Shown: positions 27,901-36,154 of the stretch, in pieces | Layout of the letters: every line of letters starts with the position of its first letter | How positions within the stretch are numbered: position 1 is the stretch's first letter | NCBI RefSeq assembly: GCF_044755465.1 | Contig: NZ_JBIVRB010000012.1 | Span: 124,001 to 188,000, forward strand | DNA length: 64,000 bases | Direction: 5' to 3' | Source of the DNA: Peterkaempfera sp044755465 | GTDB lineage: Bacteria > Actinomycetota > Actinomycetes > Streptomycetales > Streptomycetaceae | Notes under the pieces: generated by a model | What the model was told of the DNA's origin: nothing | What the model saw: the letters and a program-made list of their open reading frames with translations, nothing else | Databases searched by the model: none | Program-made: the position numbers and the translations under genes

Positions 27901-30884
27901 CCGAGCGGGCCGAACTCCCGGTCGACACCGTCGATCCGGCGGCCAACCCGCTCGACGAACTGCACCTCAGCTCCATCACGGTCGGCCAGATCATGAACCA
28001 GGCCGCCCAGGAGCTGGGCATCGGCGCCCCGATGGTCACCACCGCCTTCGCCACCTCGACCCTCCACCAACTCGCCGAACTGCTGGACGAGCTGGCCGAG
28101 CAGTCACCCGGCGGCGACCGCCAGCCCGCCACCGCCCCCGGCGTCGCGCCCTGGGTACGCCCGTTCCTGGTCGACCTGACGCCAGCCGAACTGCCGGACC
28201 GCCCCGCAGCCGGACCCGGCGGCGAGTGGGAGGTCTTCGCCTCCGACCGGCATCCGCTGGCCGGCCCGCTGGCCGAGCAGCTGCGCGCGTCCGGACCCGG
28301 CGGGGGCGTCCTGCTCGCCCTGCCCCGCGACTGCGACCAGCAGCACACCGGCCTGATGCTCGCCGCCGCCAGGGCCGCGCTCGACCCGGCCCGGCGCGCC
28401 GCCGGCACCCGGTTGGTCGCGGTCGGTGACCGCAGGGGAGCGGCGGGCCTGGCCAAGACGCTGCACCTGGAGGCCCCGGACATCCCGGTCACCGTCGTCA
28501 CCCTGCCGCTGCCGGAGGACCTGCCGGCCGACGCCGCCGAGCGGAACAGCGCCCGGATCGCGGCCGACGTCGCAGCCACCACCGCCTTCAGCGAGGTGCA
28601 CTACGACGCCGACGGCGTACGGCGGGTGCCGGTGCTGCGGGCGGTGGACCTCGAACCGGACTCCGCCCACCAGGCACTCGGCGACGGCGACGTGCTGCTG
28701 GTCACCGGCGGTGGCAAGGGCATCACCGCCGAGTGCGCCATCTCGCTGGCCGGGCAGAACGGCGCGGCGGTCGGCCTGATGGGCCGCTCCGACCCCGCCG
28801 AGGACGCCGAACTCGCGGACAACCTGGCCCGGATGAAGGCGGCGGGCGTCCGGGTGCACTACACGCGGGCCGACGTCACCTCCGCCGACGAGGTCAAGGC
28901 CGCGGTGGGTGAGATCACCCAGGTGCTCGGCCCGGTCACCGGCCTGCTGCACGGTGCGGGCCGCAATGAACCGCAGGCGCTCGCCACCCTGGACGAGTCC
29001 TCGTTCCGCCGGACGCTGGCCACCAAGATCGACGGTGTGGAGGCCGTGCTGGCCGCGATCGACCCGGCGGCGCTGCGCCTCTTCGTCACCTTCGGCAGCA
29101 TCATCGGCCGGGCGGGCCTGCGCGGCGAGGCGGACTACGCCACCGCCAACGACTGGCTCACCGAGCTGACCGTACGGTTCCAGCAGGACTACCCCGACTG
29201 CCGCTGCCTGGCACTGGAGTGGTCGGTCTGGTCCGGCGCCGGCATGGGGGAGCGGCTGGGCGTGCTGGAGGCGCTGGTCCGCGAAGGCATCGAGCCGATC
29301 CCCGCCGACCAGGGCGTGGCGCTGCTCGGCCGGCTGCTGGCCACGCCCGGCACCCCGCCGGCCCTGGTGGTGATGGGCCGGGCGGGCGGCCTGCCGACGA
29401 TCACCCTGGAGCAGCGCGAACTGCCGCTGCTGCGCTTCCTGGAGCGCCCCCAGGTGCACTATCCCGGCATCGAACTGGTCGCGGACGCCGAACTCACCGG
29501 CGGCGGCGATCGCTACCTGCCCGACCACCTGCTCGACGGCGACCTGCTCTTCCCCGCCGTCCTCGGCATGGAGGCGATGACCCAGGCGGCCACCGCGCTG
29601 ACCGGCCACCAGGACACCCCGGTACTGGAGGACATGCGGTTCCTGCGGCCCATCGTGGTCCCGGTGAACGGTGCGACGACCCTGCGGGTCGCCGTCCTGG
29701 CCACCGGCCCCGGCACGGTCGAGGCGGTGGTGCGCAGCAGCGAGACCGGCTTCCAGGCCGACCACTTCCGGGCCACCCTGCGCTTCGGCGAGCCGCTGCC
29801 GGACGACGACCCGGCGCCGGTCACCGACCAGGTGCCCCGGGTGCCGCTGGCCCCCGGCGAGCTGTACGGGCCGGTGCTCTTCCAGGGCGACCGCTTCCAG
29901 CGGCTGCTCGGCTACCGGGACCTGGCCGCCACGCACTGCCTGGCCGAGATCGACGACACCCCGCGGACCGACTGGTTCGCGGGCTACCACCCGGGTGACC
30001 TGGTACTGGCCGATCCCGGCACCCGCGACGCGCTCATGCACTCCATCCAGGCGTGTGTGCCCGAGGCCACCTTGCTGCCGGTGAGCGTGGCCCGGCTGCA
30101 CCTCGCCGCCGCGGCTGCGGCGCGCAGCGGCCGGCTGCTGTTCCTCGACGCCCGCGAGCGGTCCCGGGACGGCGACAGCTACCTGTACGACCTGGACGTC
30201 CGCGACGAGGCGGGCCACCTGGTCGAGCGCTGGGAGGGCCTGCTGCTACAGGCGGTACGCAAGCAGGACGGTGCCGGGCCCTGGCTGCCCGCACTGCTCG
30301 GCCCCTTCCTGGAACGGCGCGTCGAAGCGGCGCTCGGCCACCCGGTGCGGTGCGTCGTGCTGCCCGGCGGCGCGGCGGCCGGCTCCTCGGTCGAGGAGCG
30401 CCGGCAGCGCACCGCCCAGGCGGTCAGCTGGGCACTGGGGCGCACCACCGAGGTGCACCACCGGCCCGACGGGCGGCCCGAACTGGCCGACGGGCGGCGG
30501 ATGTCGTCCTCGCACGCGGCGGGTGTCACCTTCGCGGTGGTCGCCGACGAGGCCGTCACCTGTGACGTCGAGGTGGCCGCCGAGCGGCCGGCCGACGAAT
30601 GGGCCGGGCTGCTGGGCGCCGACGGCCTGGCGCTGGCCCGGCTGGTCGCCCAGGGACGCGGTGAGCCGCTGAGCCTGGCCGCCACCCGGGTGTGGGGCGC
30701 GGTGGAGACGCTGCGCAAGGCGGGCCACGCGGTGGCCGCGCTGAGCCTGGACGGCGACGCGGGGTCGCCGGCCGGCTGGGTGGCCTTCCGCGGCGGTACG
30801 CACCGCATCACGACCTTTGCGACCGCTCTGGACGGCGTCGCCGATCCGGTGTCCTTCAGCGTGCTCTCCGAGGGGACCCGATGA
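24993..30884 (+). CDS. pksE: Iterative enediyne polyketide synthase PksE
   Basis: 1963 residues with the diagnostic enediyne order KS-AT-ACP-KR-DH-PPTase. KS: C230 in D-G-A-C-S-S-S, H363 in E-G-H-G-T-G-T, H402 in N-F-G-H-T-K. AT: S673 in G-H-S-L-G-E and H772 in S-H-A-F-H-S. ACP: L-H-L-S-S-I-T-V-G with the phosphopantetheine Ser at 993/994. KR: T-G-G-G-K-G-I from about 1238, Y1382. DH: H1512 in Y-L-P-D-H-L-L. A C-terminal integrated phosphopantetheinyl transferase has D1858 (C-D-V-E-V) and V-W-G-A-V-E-T-L-R-K. These enzymes build the polyene precursor of the enediyne core from acetyl and malonyl units. Start and stop both overlap neighbours by four bases, so the operon is tightly coupled. Confidence 0.97.
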   Translation: MTVRDFRPVTTADDDEPIATGRIAVVGMACRYPDAENPEQLWQNVLAGRRAFRKLPDQRMRAEDYYSPDPAAPDRFYSAKAAVIEGFEFDRVRYRVAGSTFRATDMTHWLALDTAARALEDAGFPFGEGLENANTGVIIGNTLTGEFSRANLMRLRWPYVRRTVGAALREQGWDDTALTAFLDSLEGRYKSAFPPIGEDTLAGGLANTIAGRICNHFDFKGGGFTVDGACSSSLLSVSTACDALVSGKMDVAVAGGVDLSIDPFEVIGFAKTGALATGEMRVYDKGSNGFWPGEGCGMVVLMRDEDARAQGRFRYATIPGWGYSSDGKGGITRPEASGHRLALRRAYRAAGFGIETVGYFEGHGTGTAVGDATELRAFSEARRAAEATTPAALSTVKGNFGHTKAAAGVAGLLKAILAVRHQVIPPATSHIDPHPELTGPAPAMRVPDRAELWPQDAPVRAGVSSMGFGGINAHVVVEHADGVRRSAVPAVARKLVASRQDTELFLLDGADPDELHEKATRLAEFCAQLSYAELGDLAATLQSELADRPLRAAVVVASPEQATERLTALAGLLTSGVRSALNTTQGVFLGSAGSAPRIGFLFPGQGAGKRGDGGALRRRFAAVDELYDRLALPTDGDLVATDVAQPRIVAASVAGLRMLDILGIEAVRATGHSLGELTALHWAGAMDESTVLSAAGARGRIMAAASDGDGTMAALATTPALAEALITGEPVVIAGYNSPQQTVVSGPVAAVERVCALAAEQGVGVARINVSHAFHSPAVAPAAAGLAEHLAQERFGTVGAGLVSTVTGGLLPADTDVVDLLTRQVLEPVRFTEALQEMAGEVDLLIEVGPGHVLKSLAADILPTVPAVATEADALSLAGLLGTVAAAWTMGAPVRHDQLFAGRFTRPLPLDKEFLFFASPCESNGEDFVLARSESAALPQPTALPAAADSAAAGARETASSLEVLVRLAAERAELPVDTVDPAANPLDELHLSSITVGQIMNQAAQELGIGAPMVTTAFATSTLHQLAELLDELAEQSPGGDRQPATAPGVAPWVRPFLVDLTPAELPDRPAAGPGGEWEVFASDRHPLAGPLAEQLRASGPGGGVLLALPRDCDQQHTGLMLAAARAALDPARRAAGTRLVAVGDRRGAAGLAKTLHLEAPDIPVTVVTLPLPEDLPADAAERNSARIAADVAATTAFSEVHYDADGVRRVPVLRAVDLEPDSAHQALGDGDVLLVTGGGKGITAECAISLAGQNGAAVGLMGRSDPAEDAELADNLARMKAAGVRVHYTRADVTSADEVKAAVGEITQVLGPVTGLLHGAGRNEPQALATLDESSFRRTLATKIDGVEAVLAAIDPAALRLFVTFGSIIGRAGLRGEADYATANDWLTELTVRFQQDYPDCRCLALEWSVWSGAGMGERLGVLEALVREGIEPIPADQGVALLGRLLATPGTPPALVVMGRAGGLPTITLEQRELPLLRFLERPQVHYPGIELVADAELTGGGDRYLPDHLLDGDLLFPAVLGMEAMTQAATALTGHQDTPVLEDMRFLRPIVVPVNGATTLRVAVLATGPGTVEAVVRSSETGFQADHFRATLRFGEPLPDDDPAPVTDQVPRVPLAPGELYGPVLFQGDRFQRLLGYRDLAATHCLAEIDDTPRTDWFAGYHPGDLVLADPGTRDALMHSIQACVPEATLLPVSVARLHLAAAAAARSGRLLFLDARERSRDGDSYLYDLDVRDEAGHLVERWEGLLLQAVRKQDGAGPWLPALLGPFLERRVEAALGHPVRCVVLPGGAAAGSSVEERRQRTAQAVSWALGRTTEVHHRPDGRPELADGRRMSSSHAAGVTFAVVADEAVTCDVEVAAERPADEWAGLLGADGLALARLVAQGRGEPLSLAATRVWGAVETLRKAGHAVAALSLDGDAGSPAGWVAFRGGTHRITTFATALDGVADPVSFSVLSEGTR

Positions 30885-31357
30885 CCCAGCCGGACTACTA
30901 CGAGTACCGCCACCTGGTGGGCTTCGAGGAGACGAACCTCGTCGGCAATGTCTACTACGTCAACTACCTGCGCTGGCAGGGCCGTTGCCGGGAGATGTTC
31001 CTGCGGGAGAAGGCCCCCGACGTGCTTGCCGACATCCGCGCCGACCTCAAGCTGTTCACCCTCAAGGTGGACTGCGAGTTCTTCGCCGAGATCACCGCCT
31101 TCGACGAGCTGTCCATCCGGATGCGGCTGCTGGACCTCACCCAGACCCAGATCGCCTTCACCTTCGACTACGTACGGCTCGGGCCGGACGGGAGCGAGTC
31201 CCTGATCGCACGCGGGCAGCAGCGGATCGCCTGCATGCGCGGCCCCAACACCGACACCCGCCCGACCAGGGTCCCCGAGCCGCTGCGGCTCGCCCTGGTC
31301 CCCTACGCCGTCTCCGGTACGGCGCCCTCCCTGACCGTCACCACCAGCACGGGGTGA
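30881..31357 (+). CDS. Enediyne hotdog thioesterase E10
   Basis: 158 residues of the 4-hydroxybenzoyl-CoA thioesterase-like hotdog family (TEBC/E10). The characteristic stretch F-E-E-T-N-L-V-G-N-V-Y-Y-V-N-Y-L-R-W contains the residues that in this family replace the usual Asp, followed by Q-G-R-C-R-E-M-F with the conserved Arg. E10 proteins release the polyene from PksE. The overlapping ATGA with pksE is the standard arrangement of the cassette. Confidence 0.95.
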   Translation: MTQPDYYEYRHLVGFEETNLVGNVYYVNYLRWQGRCREMFLREKAPDVLADIRADLKLFTLKVDCEFFAEITAFDELSIRMRLLDLTQTQIAFTFDYVRLGPDGSESLIARGQQRIACMRGPNTDTRPTRVPEPLRLALVPYAVSGTAPSLTVTTSTG

Positions 31358-31361
31358 TCCC

Positions 31362-31931
31362 ATGTCCATCGTCCCATCCGCTTCCGCACCGCTGCCCGGC
31401 TCGCTCGACCTGCCGCCACTGCCGGTGGAGGCGCCCGAGGCGGACGTCCACGACCGCCGCGCCCTGCGCGGGGTGCTGGGGCGCTTCGCCACCGGGGTGA
31501 CCGTACTGACCGCAGGGCGCGACACCCCGTGCGGCATGACGGCCAACTCCTTCACGTCCGTCTCGCTGGACCCGGCCCAGGTGCTGGTGTGCGTCGTGAA
31601 GTCGGCGGCCATCCACCAGACCGTGCTGGCCGAGCAGGCGTTCGCGGTCTCGGTGCTCGGCCGCGACCAGGAGTGGGTGGCCCGGCACTTCGCCGACCAC
31701 GGACGTCCGCGCGGGGCGCAGGAGTTCGCCGCGATCGACCACGAGCCCGGCCGGCACACCGGCGCCCCGGTGCTCGGCCACGCCCAGGCCTGGCTGGAGT
31801 GCCGGCTCAGCGCCGTCCACGAAGGGGGTGACCACACCATCTTCGTCGGCTCGGTCCTGGGCGCCGGCCGCTCGTCGACCGAGGACCCGCTGCTCTACCT
31901 CGGCGGGGCCTTCCGCCGGCTCGCGGACTGA
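31362..31931 (+). CDS. Flavin reductase (NAD(P)H:FAD/FMN, HpaC/SgcE6-like)
   Basis: 189 residues of the flavin reductase-like split-barrel family. The core begins about residue 36 (LRGVLGRFATGVTVLTAG) and contains the signature MTANSFTSVSLDPAQVLVCVVKSA, then the G-D-H-T-I-F-V-G-S-V strand. The N-terminal 35 residues are a variable extension. Homologues in enediyne clusters (SgcE6 type) feed reduced flavin to two-component monooxygenases; the likely client here is the class D monooxygenase at 13674. The start lies five bases after the E10 stop, so it is the last gene of the operon, followed by a strong hairpin. Confidence 0.92.
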   Translation: MSIVPSASAPLPGSLDLPPLPVEAPEADVHDRRALRGVLGRFATGVTVLTAGRDTPCGMTANSFTSVSLDPAQVLVCVVKSAAIHQTVLAEQAFAVSVLGRDQEWVARHFADHGRPRGAQEFAAIDHEPGRHTGAPVLGHAQAWLECRLSAVHEGGDHTIFVGSVLGAGRSSTEDPLLYLGGAFRRLAD

Positions 31932-32039
31932 CCGGCGCCGACCGCGCCCGCTGCCGGGGGGAGGCCCCCGGCGATCGGCGGATTCCAGTGATCGTGTGCG
32001 GCGCGTGGTCGGTTGATCGGGCCGTCAGTGGTGCAGAGA

Positions 32040-32071
32040 GGCGCTCGGCTGGGGTTCCCCAGCCGAGCGCC
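32040..32071. terminator. 15-bp perfect hairpin between convergent operons
   Basis: GGCGCTCGGCTGGGG (32040-32054) pairs with 32057-32071, loop TT. It lies 109 bases after the flavin reductase and can serve the enediyne operon. The rest of the 633-bp gap to 32565 holds the 11-bp repeat array and no recognised gene. Confidence 0.85.
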
Positions 32072-32206
32072 TTGCGTGGGCGGCTGTCGGGTCGGGCCGC
32101 GACGGCGTCGAGGTGTTCGCTGCGGTCGGCCGACAGCTCCGTTCCCCCGGGGAAGTCCGGAGCCCGCGCCGCTCAGGACCGCCGTGGCAGGCGGCGTCAG
32201 CCCGGC

Positions 32207-32250
32207 GACCGCCCGCCGACCGCCCGCCGACCGCCCGCCGACCGCCCGTC
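32207..32250. repeat. 11-bp tandem repeat, 4 copies
   Basis: Four head-to-tail copies of GACCGCCCGCC, the last with one substitution (CGTC end), in the convergent gap between the flavin reductase and the P450 gene. Confidence 0.8.
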
Positions 32251-32564
32251 GACCGGCTGTGACCGACCCCGACCGGCGGCCCGCATGACGGCGCCGGCGG
32301 CCACCCGCCGGGCGTACCGCCGCCCGGCGCGTCGTCTGCCGGTGACCGACGGTCACGGCAGCTCGGCCCGATCGGGAACAGCGCCCGGCGCCACACTCGC
32401 GCCGCCGCCTTCGACCCGCGCCCGCCGGTCAGCCTCGGACTCGGCCACGGCGGCACAAACCCGACGGGTCCGGGCCGCCGCCTGAGCACGGCAACCCGGA
32501 CCACACCGAGATCCTCTTCCGTCACTCGAGATCCGCCGAGGGCCGCCCTACCGGCCGCGAACCG

Positions 32565-33962
32565 TCAGTTCCGTGGCTCCACGATCATCGGCAGGCCGCC
32601 CTTGACCCGCAGCGTCAGCATCGGCTCGGCCCGCACCCGGTGGCCGGGCAGCACCGACAGCCGCAGCCGGCGCAGCAGGACGGCGAGCACCACCGTGGCC
32701 TCCAGCATCCCCAGGCTGCTGCCCACGCAGACCCGGGGCCCCGCGCCGAACGGCACATAGCTGTACCGGTGCCGGCCCGCCGAGCGGCCCTTGGCGAACC
32801 GGTCCGGGTCGAACCGGTCCGGGTCCTCCCAGAAGTCCGGGTGCCGGTGCAGGGTGTAGGGGCAGAGCACCACATCGGCGCCGGCCGGCACCCGGTAGCC
32901 GCCGATCTCGTCCTCGGCCAGCGCCTTGCGCGGCAGCAGCCACACCGCCGGGTAGAGCCGCATCACCTCCTGGAGCACCATCGAGGTGTAGGTGAGCCGG
33001 TGAATGTCCTCGAAGGCCGGCAGCCGGTCGCCCAGCACCTCGTCGACCTCCGCGCGGACCCGCTCCCCGACCTCCGGATGCCGGTCCAGGAGGTACAGCG
33101 TCCAGCTGAGCGTGCTGGCCGTGGTGTCGTGCCCGGCCAGCAGCAGGGTGATCAGTTCGTCACGCATCCGGTCCTGCCGCACCGCCGGGTCCCGCTCGTC
33201 GGCCGTCGCGTCGATGAGACGCGACAGCACGTCGTCGCGGGTGCCGTCGGCCGCCGGGTGCCGTCTGCGCTCGTCGGCGAGCGCGGCCACGATCCGGTCC
33301 AGCTCCGCCCGTGCCTTGCGGAACCTGAGCTGGAGCGGCAGCGGGACCCACGACGGCACCGAGCTCAGGCTCATCATCTCGAAGATGGCCTGGTCCTGGA
33401 CGACTTCGAAGGCCTCGCCGATGGACTCGTACGCGCCCAGGTCCGCGTCGAGCAGCGAGCGGCCGAGCACACCGAGGGTCAGCCCGGTCATCTCCTGCCG
33501 GATGTCCACCGGACCCGCGCCCGCCGACAGCCTCAGCCGTTCGGCCAGCAGCACCGCCTCCTCGCCGATCGCCCCGGCCTGCCGGGAGACCCGGCGGGCC
33601 TGGAACACCGGTTGGATCACCTTGCGCTGGGAGCGCCACAGCTCGCCCTCGCTGGTCAGCAGCCCGTTGCCGAGCGCACGGCGGGCGTGCACCAGGCCGA
33701 TGCCCTTGTGGTAGTTGGCGCTGTTGTCGGTGAGCACCCGGCGGACATGGTCGGGGTGGTTGAAGAAGTAGAGGGTCTTGGGGCCGAGCGGCAGCCGCAC
33801 CGCGTCACCGTAGGTGGCCGCCGCCCTGGTCATCACCGTCAGCCGGTCGGACGCCATCCGGGCCAGCAGCACCGGGGTGCCGGCTCGCGACGGTCCGGGC
33901 GGCCGCCGCTGCGCACCGCCGCGCGGCCGGCCCGGGGCCGCCGCCGACTCCACGCCGGTCAT
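32565..33962 (-). CDS. Cytochrome P450 (enediyne cluster)
   Basis: 465 residues. I-helix oxygen-activation motif L-A-G-H-D-T-T-A-S, E-x-x-R as Q-E-V-M-R-L-Y-P, PERF equivalent D-P-D-R-F-D-P-D-R-F, and heme loop F-G-A-G-P-R-V-C-V-G-S-S with C412 as heme ligand. No membrane anchor. It would hydroxylate or desaturate the warhead or a peripheral moiety; conserved enediyne P450s are known as E7, and equivalence is inferred only from context. The ATG overlaps the stop of the E3 gene (ATGA), so the two are translated from one message. Needs a ferredoxin, not seen in the window. Confidence 0.94.
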   Translation of the reverse strand: MTGVESAAAPGRPRGGAQRRPPGPSRAGTPVLLARMASDRLTVMTRAAATYGDAVRLPLGPKTLYFFNHPDHVRRVLTDNSANYHKGIGLVHARRALGNGLLTSEGELWRSQRKVIQPVFQARRVSRQAGAIGEEAVLLAERLRLSAGAGPVDIRQEMTGLTLGVLGRSLLDADLGAYESIGEAFEVVQDQAIFEMMSLSSVPSWVPLPLQLRFRKARAELDRIVAALADERRRHPAADGTRDDVLSRLIDATADERDPAVRQDRMRDELITLLLAGHDTTASTLSWTLYLLDRHPEVGERVRAEVDEVLGDRLPAFEDIHRLTYTSMVLQEVMRLYPAVWLLPRKALAEDEIGGYRVPAGADVVLCPYTLHRHPDFWEDPDRFDPDRFAKGRSAGRHRYSYVPFGAGPRVCVGSSLGMLEATVVLAVLLRRLRLSVLPGHRVRAEPMLTLRVKGGLPMIVEPRN

Positions 33963-34942
33963 GTCCGTGCCTCGGGCGCGCCGCTTGAGACCCGCTCGGA
34001 GATCCGCCGCCGCCACGCCTCGTACGCCGTCAGCCGGTCGTCCACCACGGACACCGGCCGGGCCTGCGCGCAGACCTGGGCGGCCTGCTGCGGGGTCAGG
34101 CCGCAGAGCAGTCTCGCGGCCAGTTCGGTGTGCGGGATCACCAGGTCCGCCTCCACCCGGGCGGTCGCGGCGAAGGCCGCCCCCTGGGCGAGCTGCGGCC
34201 GGTGGCGCCCGGCCCGCTCGGACAGGGTCAGCAGCTCCGCCTCGCCGGCGCCGCCGGCGTAGCAGGCGGCCAGGCCCACCCCGCTGTACAGGTCGGGCCG
34301 GCGATCGGCCGCGAAGCCGTCCACCAGGTCCGCGACCACCGTCGGGTCGGTGCCGCCGACGAACCACAGCGCCCGGCCGATGCCCTGGTCGATGGCGTGC
34401 CCGGCGTAGCGCCGGGTCTCGTCGCCCGGCCATGGGAAGGCCGGCTCCCGGTACTGCTCGTGCACATAGCGCCGGGTGCGGAAGTACGCCTGGTGGAATC
34501 CGTATCCGTCCAGGGCCAGCCAGCGCAGCAGCGGGTCGGCGGGCGCGATCGACGCCCAACGGAAGCGGGGCAGCCGGGCCATCGCCCAGCCGACCCCGAC
34601 GTGCACCATGTAGTCGTGCGGGGCGCCGTGGCCCGCCAGGAAGGCCGCCACCCGGCCGCTGCCGGGCACCGGAAGGCCGTCCAGCATGGCCAGTCCCATC
34701 GCGGCGCCCTCGTAGCCGAAACCGCGGAACCGCACCGGTATCCGCTCCAGCCGCTGGTACGCCTCGTCCTGGTCACGCGCCTCCACGGCGAACGCGTACC
34801 CGTCCAGGAAGGTCGCCCCGACCGTCTCCAGGTTCTCGCGCGCCTCGGGGCTCTTCTCGTGGAAGCCCCGGGTCGACAGCTTTGTCTCGTTGTGGCTCGG
34901 CGTCATCAGACGGCGCCTGACCGCCCGCCAGCTCCCGCTCAT
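33959..34942 (-). CDS. unbL: Enediyne biosynthesis protein E3 (UnbL-like, DUF1702)
   Basis: 327 residues of the DUF1702 family (UnbL/E3). Family-typical stretches include STRGFHEKSPEARENLETVG, the F-R-G-F-G-Y-E-G-A-A-M-G segment, W-A-L-A-L-D-G-Y-G-F-H-type motif (here WLALDGYGFHQAYF), Y-A-G-H-A-I-D-Q-G-I-G-R-A-L-W-F and YSGVGLAACYAGG. E3 is required in all enediyne pathways but has no proven reaction. Here it is separated from E4-E5-E-E10, on the opposite strand with a P450. The ATG at 34942 has GGAGG five bases upstream. Confidence 0.94.
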   Translation of the reverse strand: MSGSWRAVRRRLMTPSHNETKLSTRGFHEKSPEARENLETVGATFLDGYAFAVEARDQDEAYQRLERIPVRFRGFGYEGAAMGLAMLDGLPVPGSGRVAAFLAGHGAPHDYMVHVGVGWAMARLPRFRWASIAPADPLLRWLALDGYGFHQAYFRTRRYVHEQYREPAFPWPGDETRRYAGHAIDQGIGRALWFVGGTDPTVVADLVDGFAADRRPDLYSGVGLAACYAGGAGEAELLTLSERAGRHRPQLAQGAAFAATARVEADLVIPHTELAARLLCGLTPQQAAQVCAQARPVSVVDDRLTAYEAWRRRISERVSSGAPEART

Positions 34943-35062
34943 CGTTGCCTCCAGCCCGCCGCGTGCCCGGACGGCCGCAGCTCTCCGCTTACATGCTTCG
35001 GGGCCACGGCCTGCGGCACTACTCCCACCGTGCCGATGCCCGGCAATACGGAAGTAGGCGTT

Positions 35063-35106
35063 GGAAGCGCCGGTACCGGACACTCTGTCCCGTTCCGCGC
35101 GCTTCC
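35063..35106. promoter_or_regulatory. Palindromes in E3/membrane-protein divergent region
   Basis: GGAAGCGC (35063-35070) is inverted at 35099-35106, and a perfect CCGGTACCGG palindrome lies at 35070-35079. The region separates the E3-P450 operon from the + strand membrane protein gene; a shared operator is plausible. Confidence 0.35.
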
Positions 35107-35136
35107 CGGCATCCCCGCCCCCAGAGGAGATTCCAC

Positions 35137-36102
35137 GTGACCGAGACCACCGCAGTCCCGGCGCCGATGGCGCCGCGCGCCACGTCGCTCTTCGTCAACG
35201 GCCTGTTCCCACGGCGTCGGGCACTGGTCGTGCTGCTCAGCCTGCTGGGCGGTCTGCTGCTCGCCTACGCCTGGTCCTCGAAGGTGGCGGACGACGAGAT
35301 CGGCTTCAACACCGCCGACCACCTGCTCGGCCACGACGCCAGGAACACACCGCTGACCGGCATCGCCACCGGTGTGCTCTTCGCCTTCGTCTCCGGCCTG
35401 GCCGGCTCCTTCACCGCCTGCAATGTGGCCGTCTTCGGCGCGATGGGCCCGCTGGTCGGGCAGCTCAGCCCCACCCGCCGCCAGCGGCTGGCCCAGGCGC
35501 TGCGGCCGCTGGGCTGGCTGGCGGCCGGCATGCTGCCGGTCTCCGCCGCCTACGGTGTGCTGGTCGGCCTGGTCGGCACGCACATGCCGCAGTTCTCGCT
35601 GGCGGTCACCTCCGGCATCTCGCCGCGCATCGCCCAGGCCATGATCGTGTTCGGGGTGATCGGCCTGTTCATGCTGGTGCTCGGGCTGGCCGCGGCCGGC
35701 CTGGTCCCCGACCCGCTGGCGGGGCTCGCCCGGCGGCACCCCAACGCCCCGCTGGTGCTGGTCGGCGTCATGGTCGGCGGCTTTCTGATCGGGCGCCCGT
35801 ACCCGCTGTTCCGCAACCTGTTCCGGCACGCGGCCGACGAGCACAACCCGCTCTACGGAGCGGTGGCCTTCTCGCTCCAGTCGATCGGCAACATCCTGGT
35901 GATGTCGCTGCTCCTCCTGATCCTCTCCTACGGCTTCAGTCCGCCCGTCCGGCGCTGGCTGGCCGGCAAGCCGGGCCGGGCGGCGACGCTGACCGCGTCC
36001 GCGTTCCTGGTGGCCGGCGCGTTCACGGTCGTCTACTGGGACATCCGGCTGCTGGGCACGCTCGGCTACATCTGGTTCCCGAAGGCGCCCTGGAACGCGT
36101 AA
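35137..36102 (+). CDS. Polytopic membrane protein of unknown function
   Basis: 321 residues with about eight hydrophobic segments. A striking Gly/Ala-rich helix pair at about residues 75-110 (FVSGLAGSFTACNVAVFGAM, one conserved-looking Cys) is loosely reminiscent of the CcdA/DsbD or sulfite-exporter type fold. The C-terminus is short and cytosolic or external (YIWFPKAPWNA). I do not recognise a named family. The GTG start at 35137 is chosen because GAGGAG lies eight bases upstream. Divergent transcription from E3 suggests a role in the enediyne cluster, for example transport or membrane redox, but this is only context. Confidence 0.75.
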   Translation: MTETTAVPAPMAPRATSLFVNGLFPRRRALVVLLSLLGGLLLAYAWSSKVADDEIGFNTADHLLGHDARNTPLTGIATGVLFAFVSGLAGSFTACNVAVFGAMGPLVGQLSPTRRQRLAQALRPLGWLAAGMLPVSAAYGVLVGLVGTHMPQFSLAVTSGISPRIAQAMIVFGVIGLFMLVLGLAAAGLVPDPLAGLARRHPNAPLVLVGVMVGGFLIGRPYPLFRNLFRHAADEHNPLYGAVAFSLQSIGNILVMSLLLLILSYGFSPPVRRWLAGKPGRAATLTASAFLVAGAFTVVYWDIRLLGTLGYIWFPKAPWNA

Positions 36103-36154
36103 CGGCTGTCCGTTCCCCGGGCGTCGTCGGCGGCGGGTCCGGGCCCTTGGGGGC

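Noticed and set aside
24828..28070. 1080-codon open frame on the - strand opposite pksE
   Set aside because: It is antisense to conserved KS, AT and ACP domains; composition is Gly/Arg/Gln/His-rich and no start signal or family match is seen. A high-GC shadow frame.
9585..36102. Search for an enediyne apoprotein or CalC-like self-resistance gene
   Set aside because: No secreted chromoprotein-like small protein or START-domain protein could be identified; the VOC protein is the only plausible binder and was not called as resistance.
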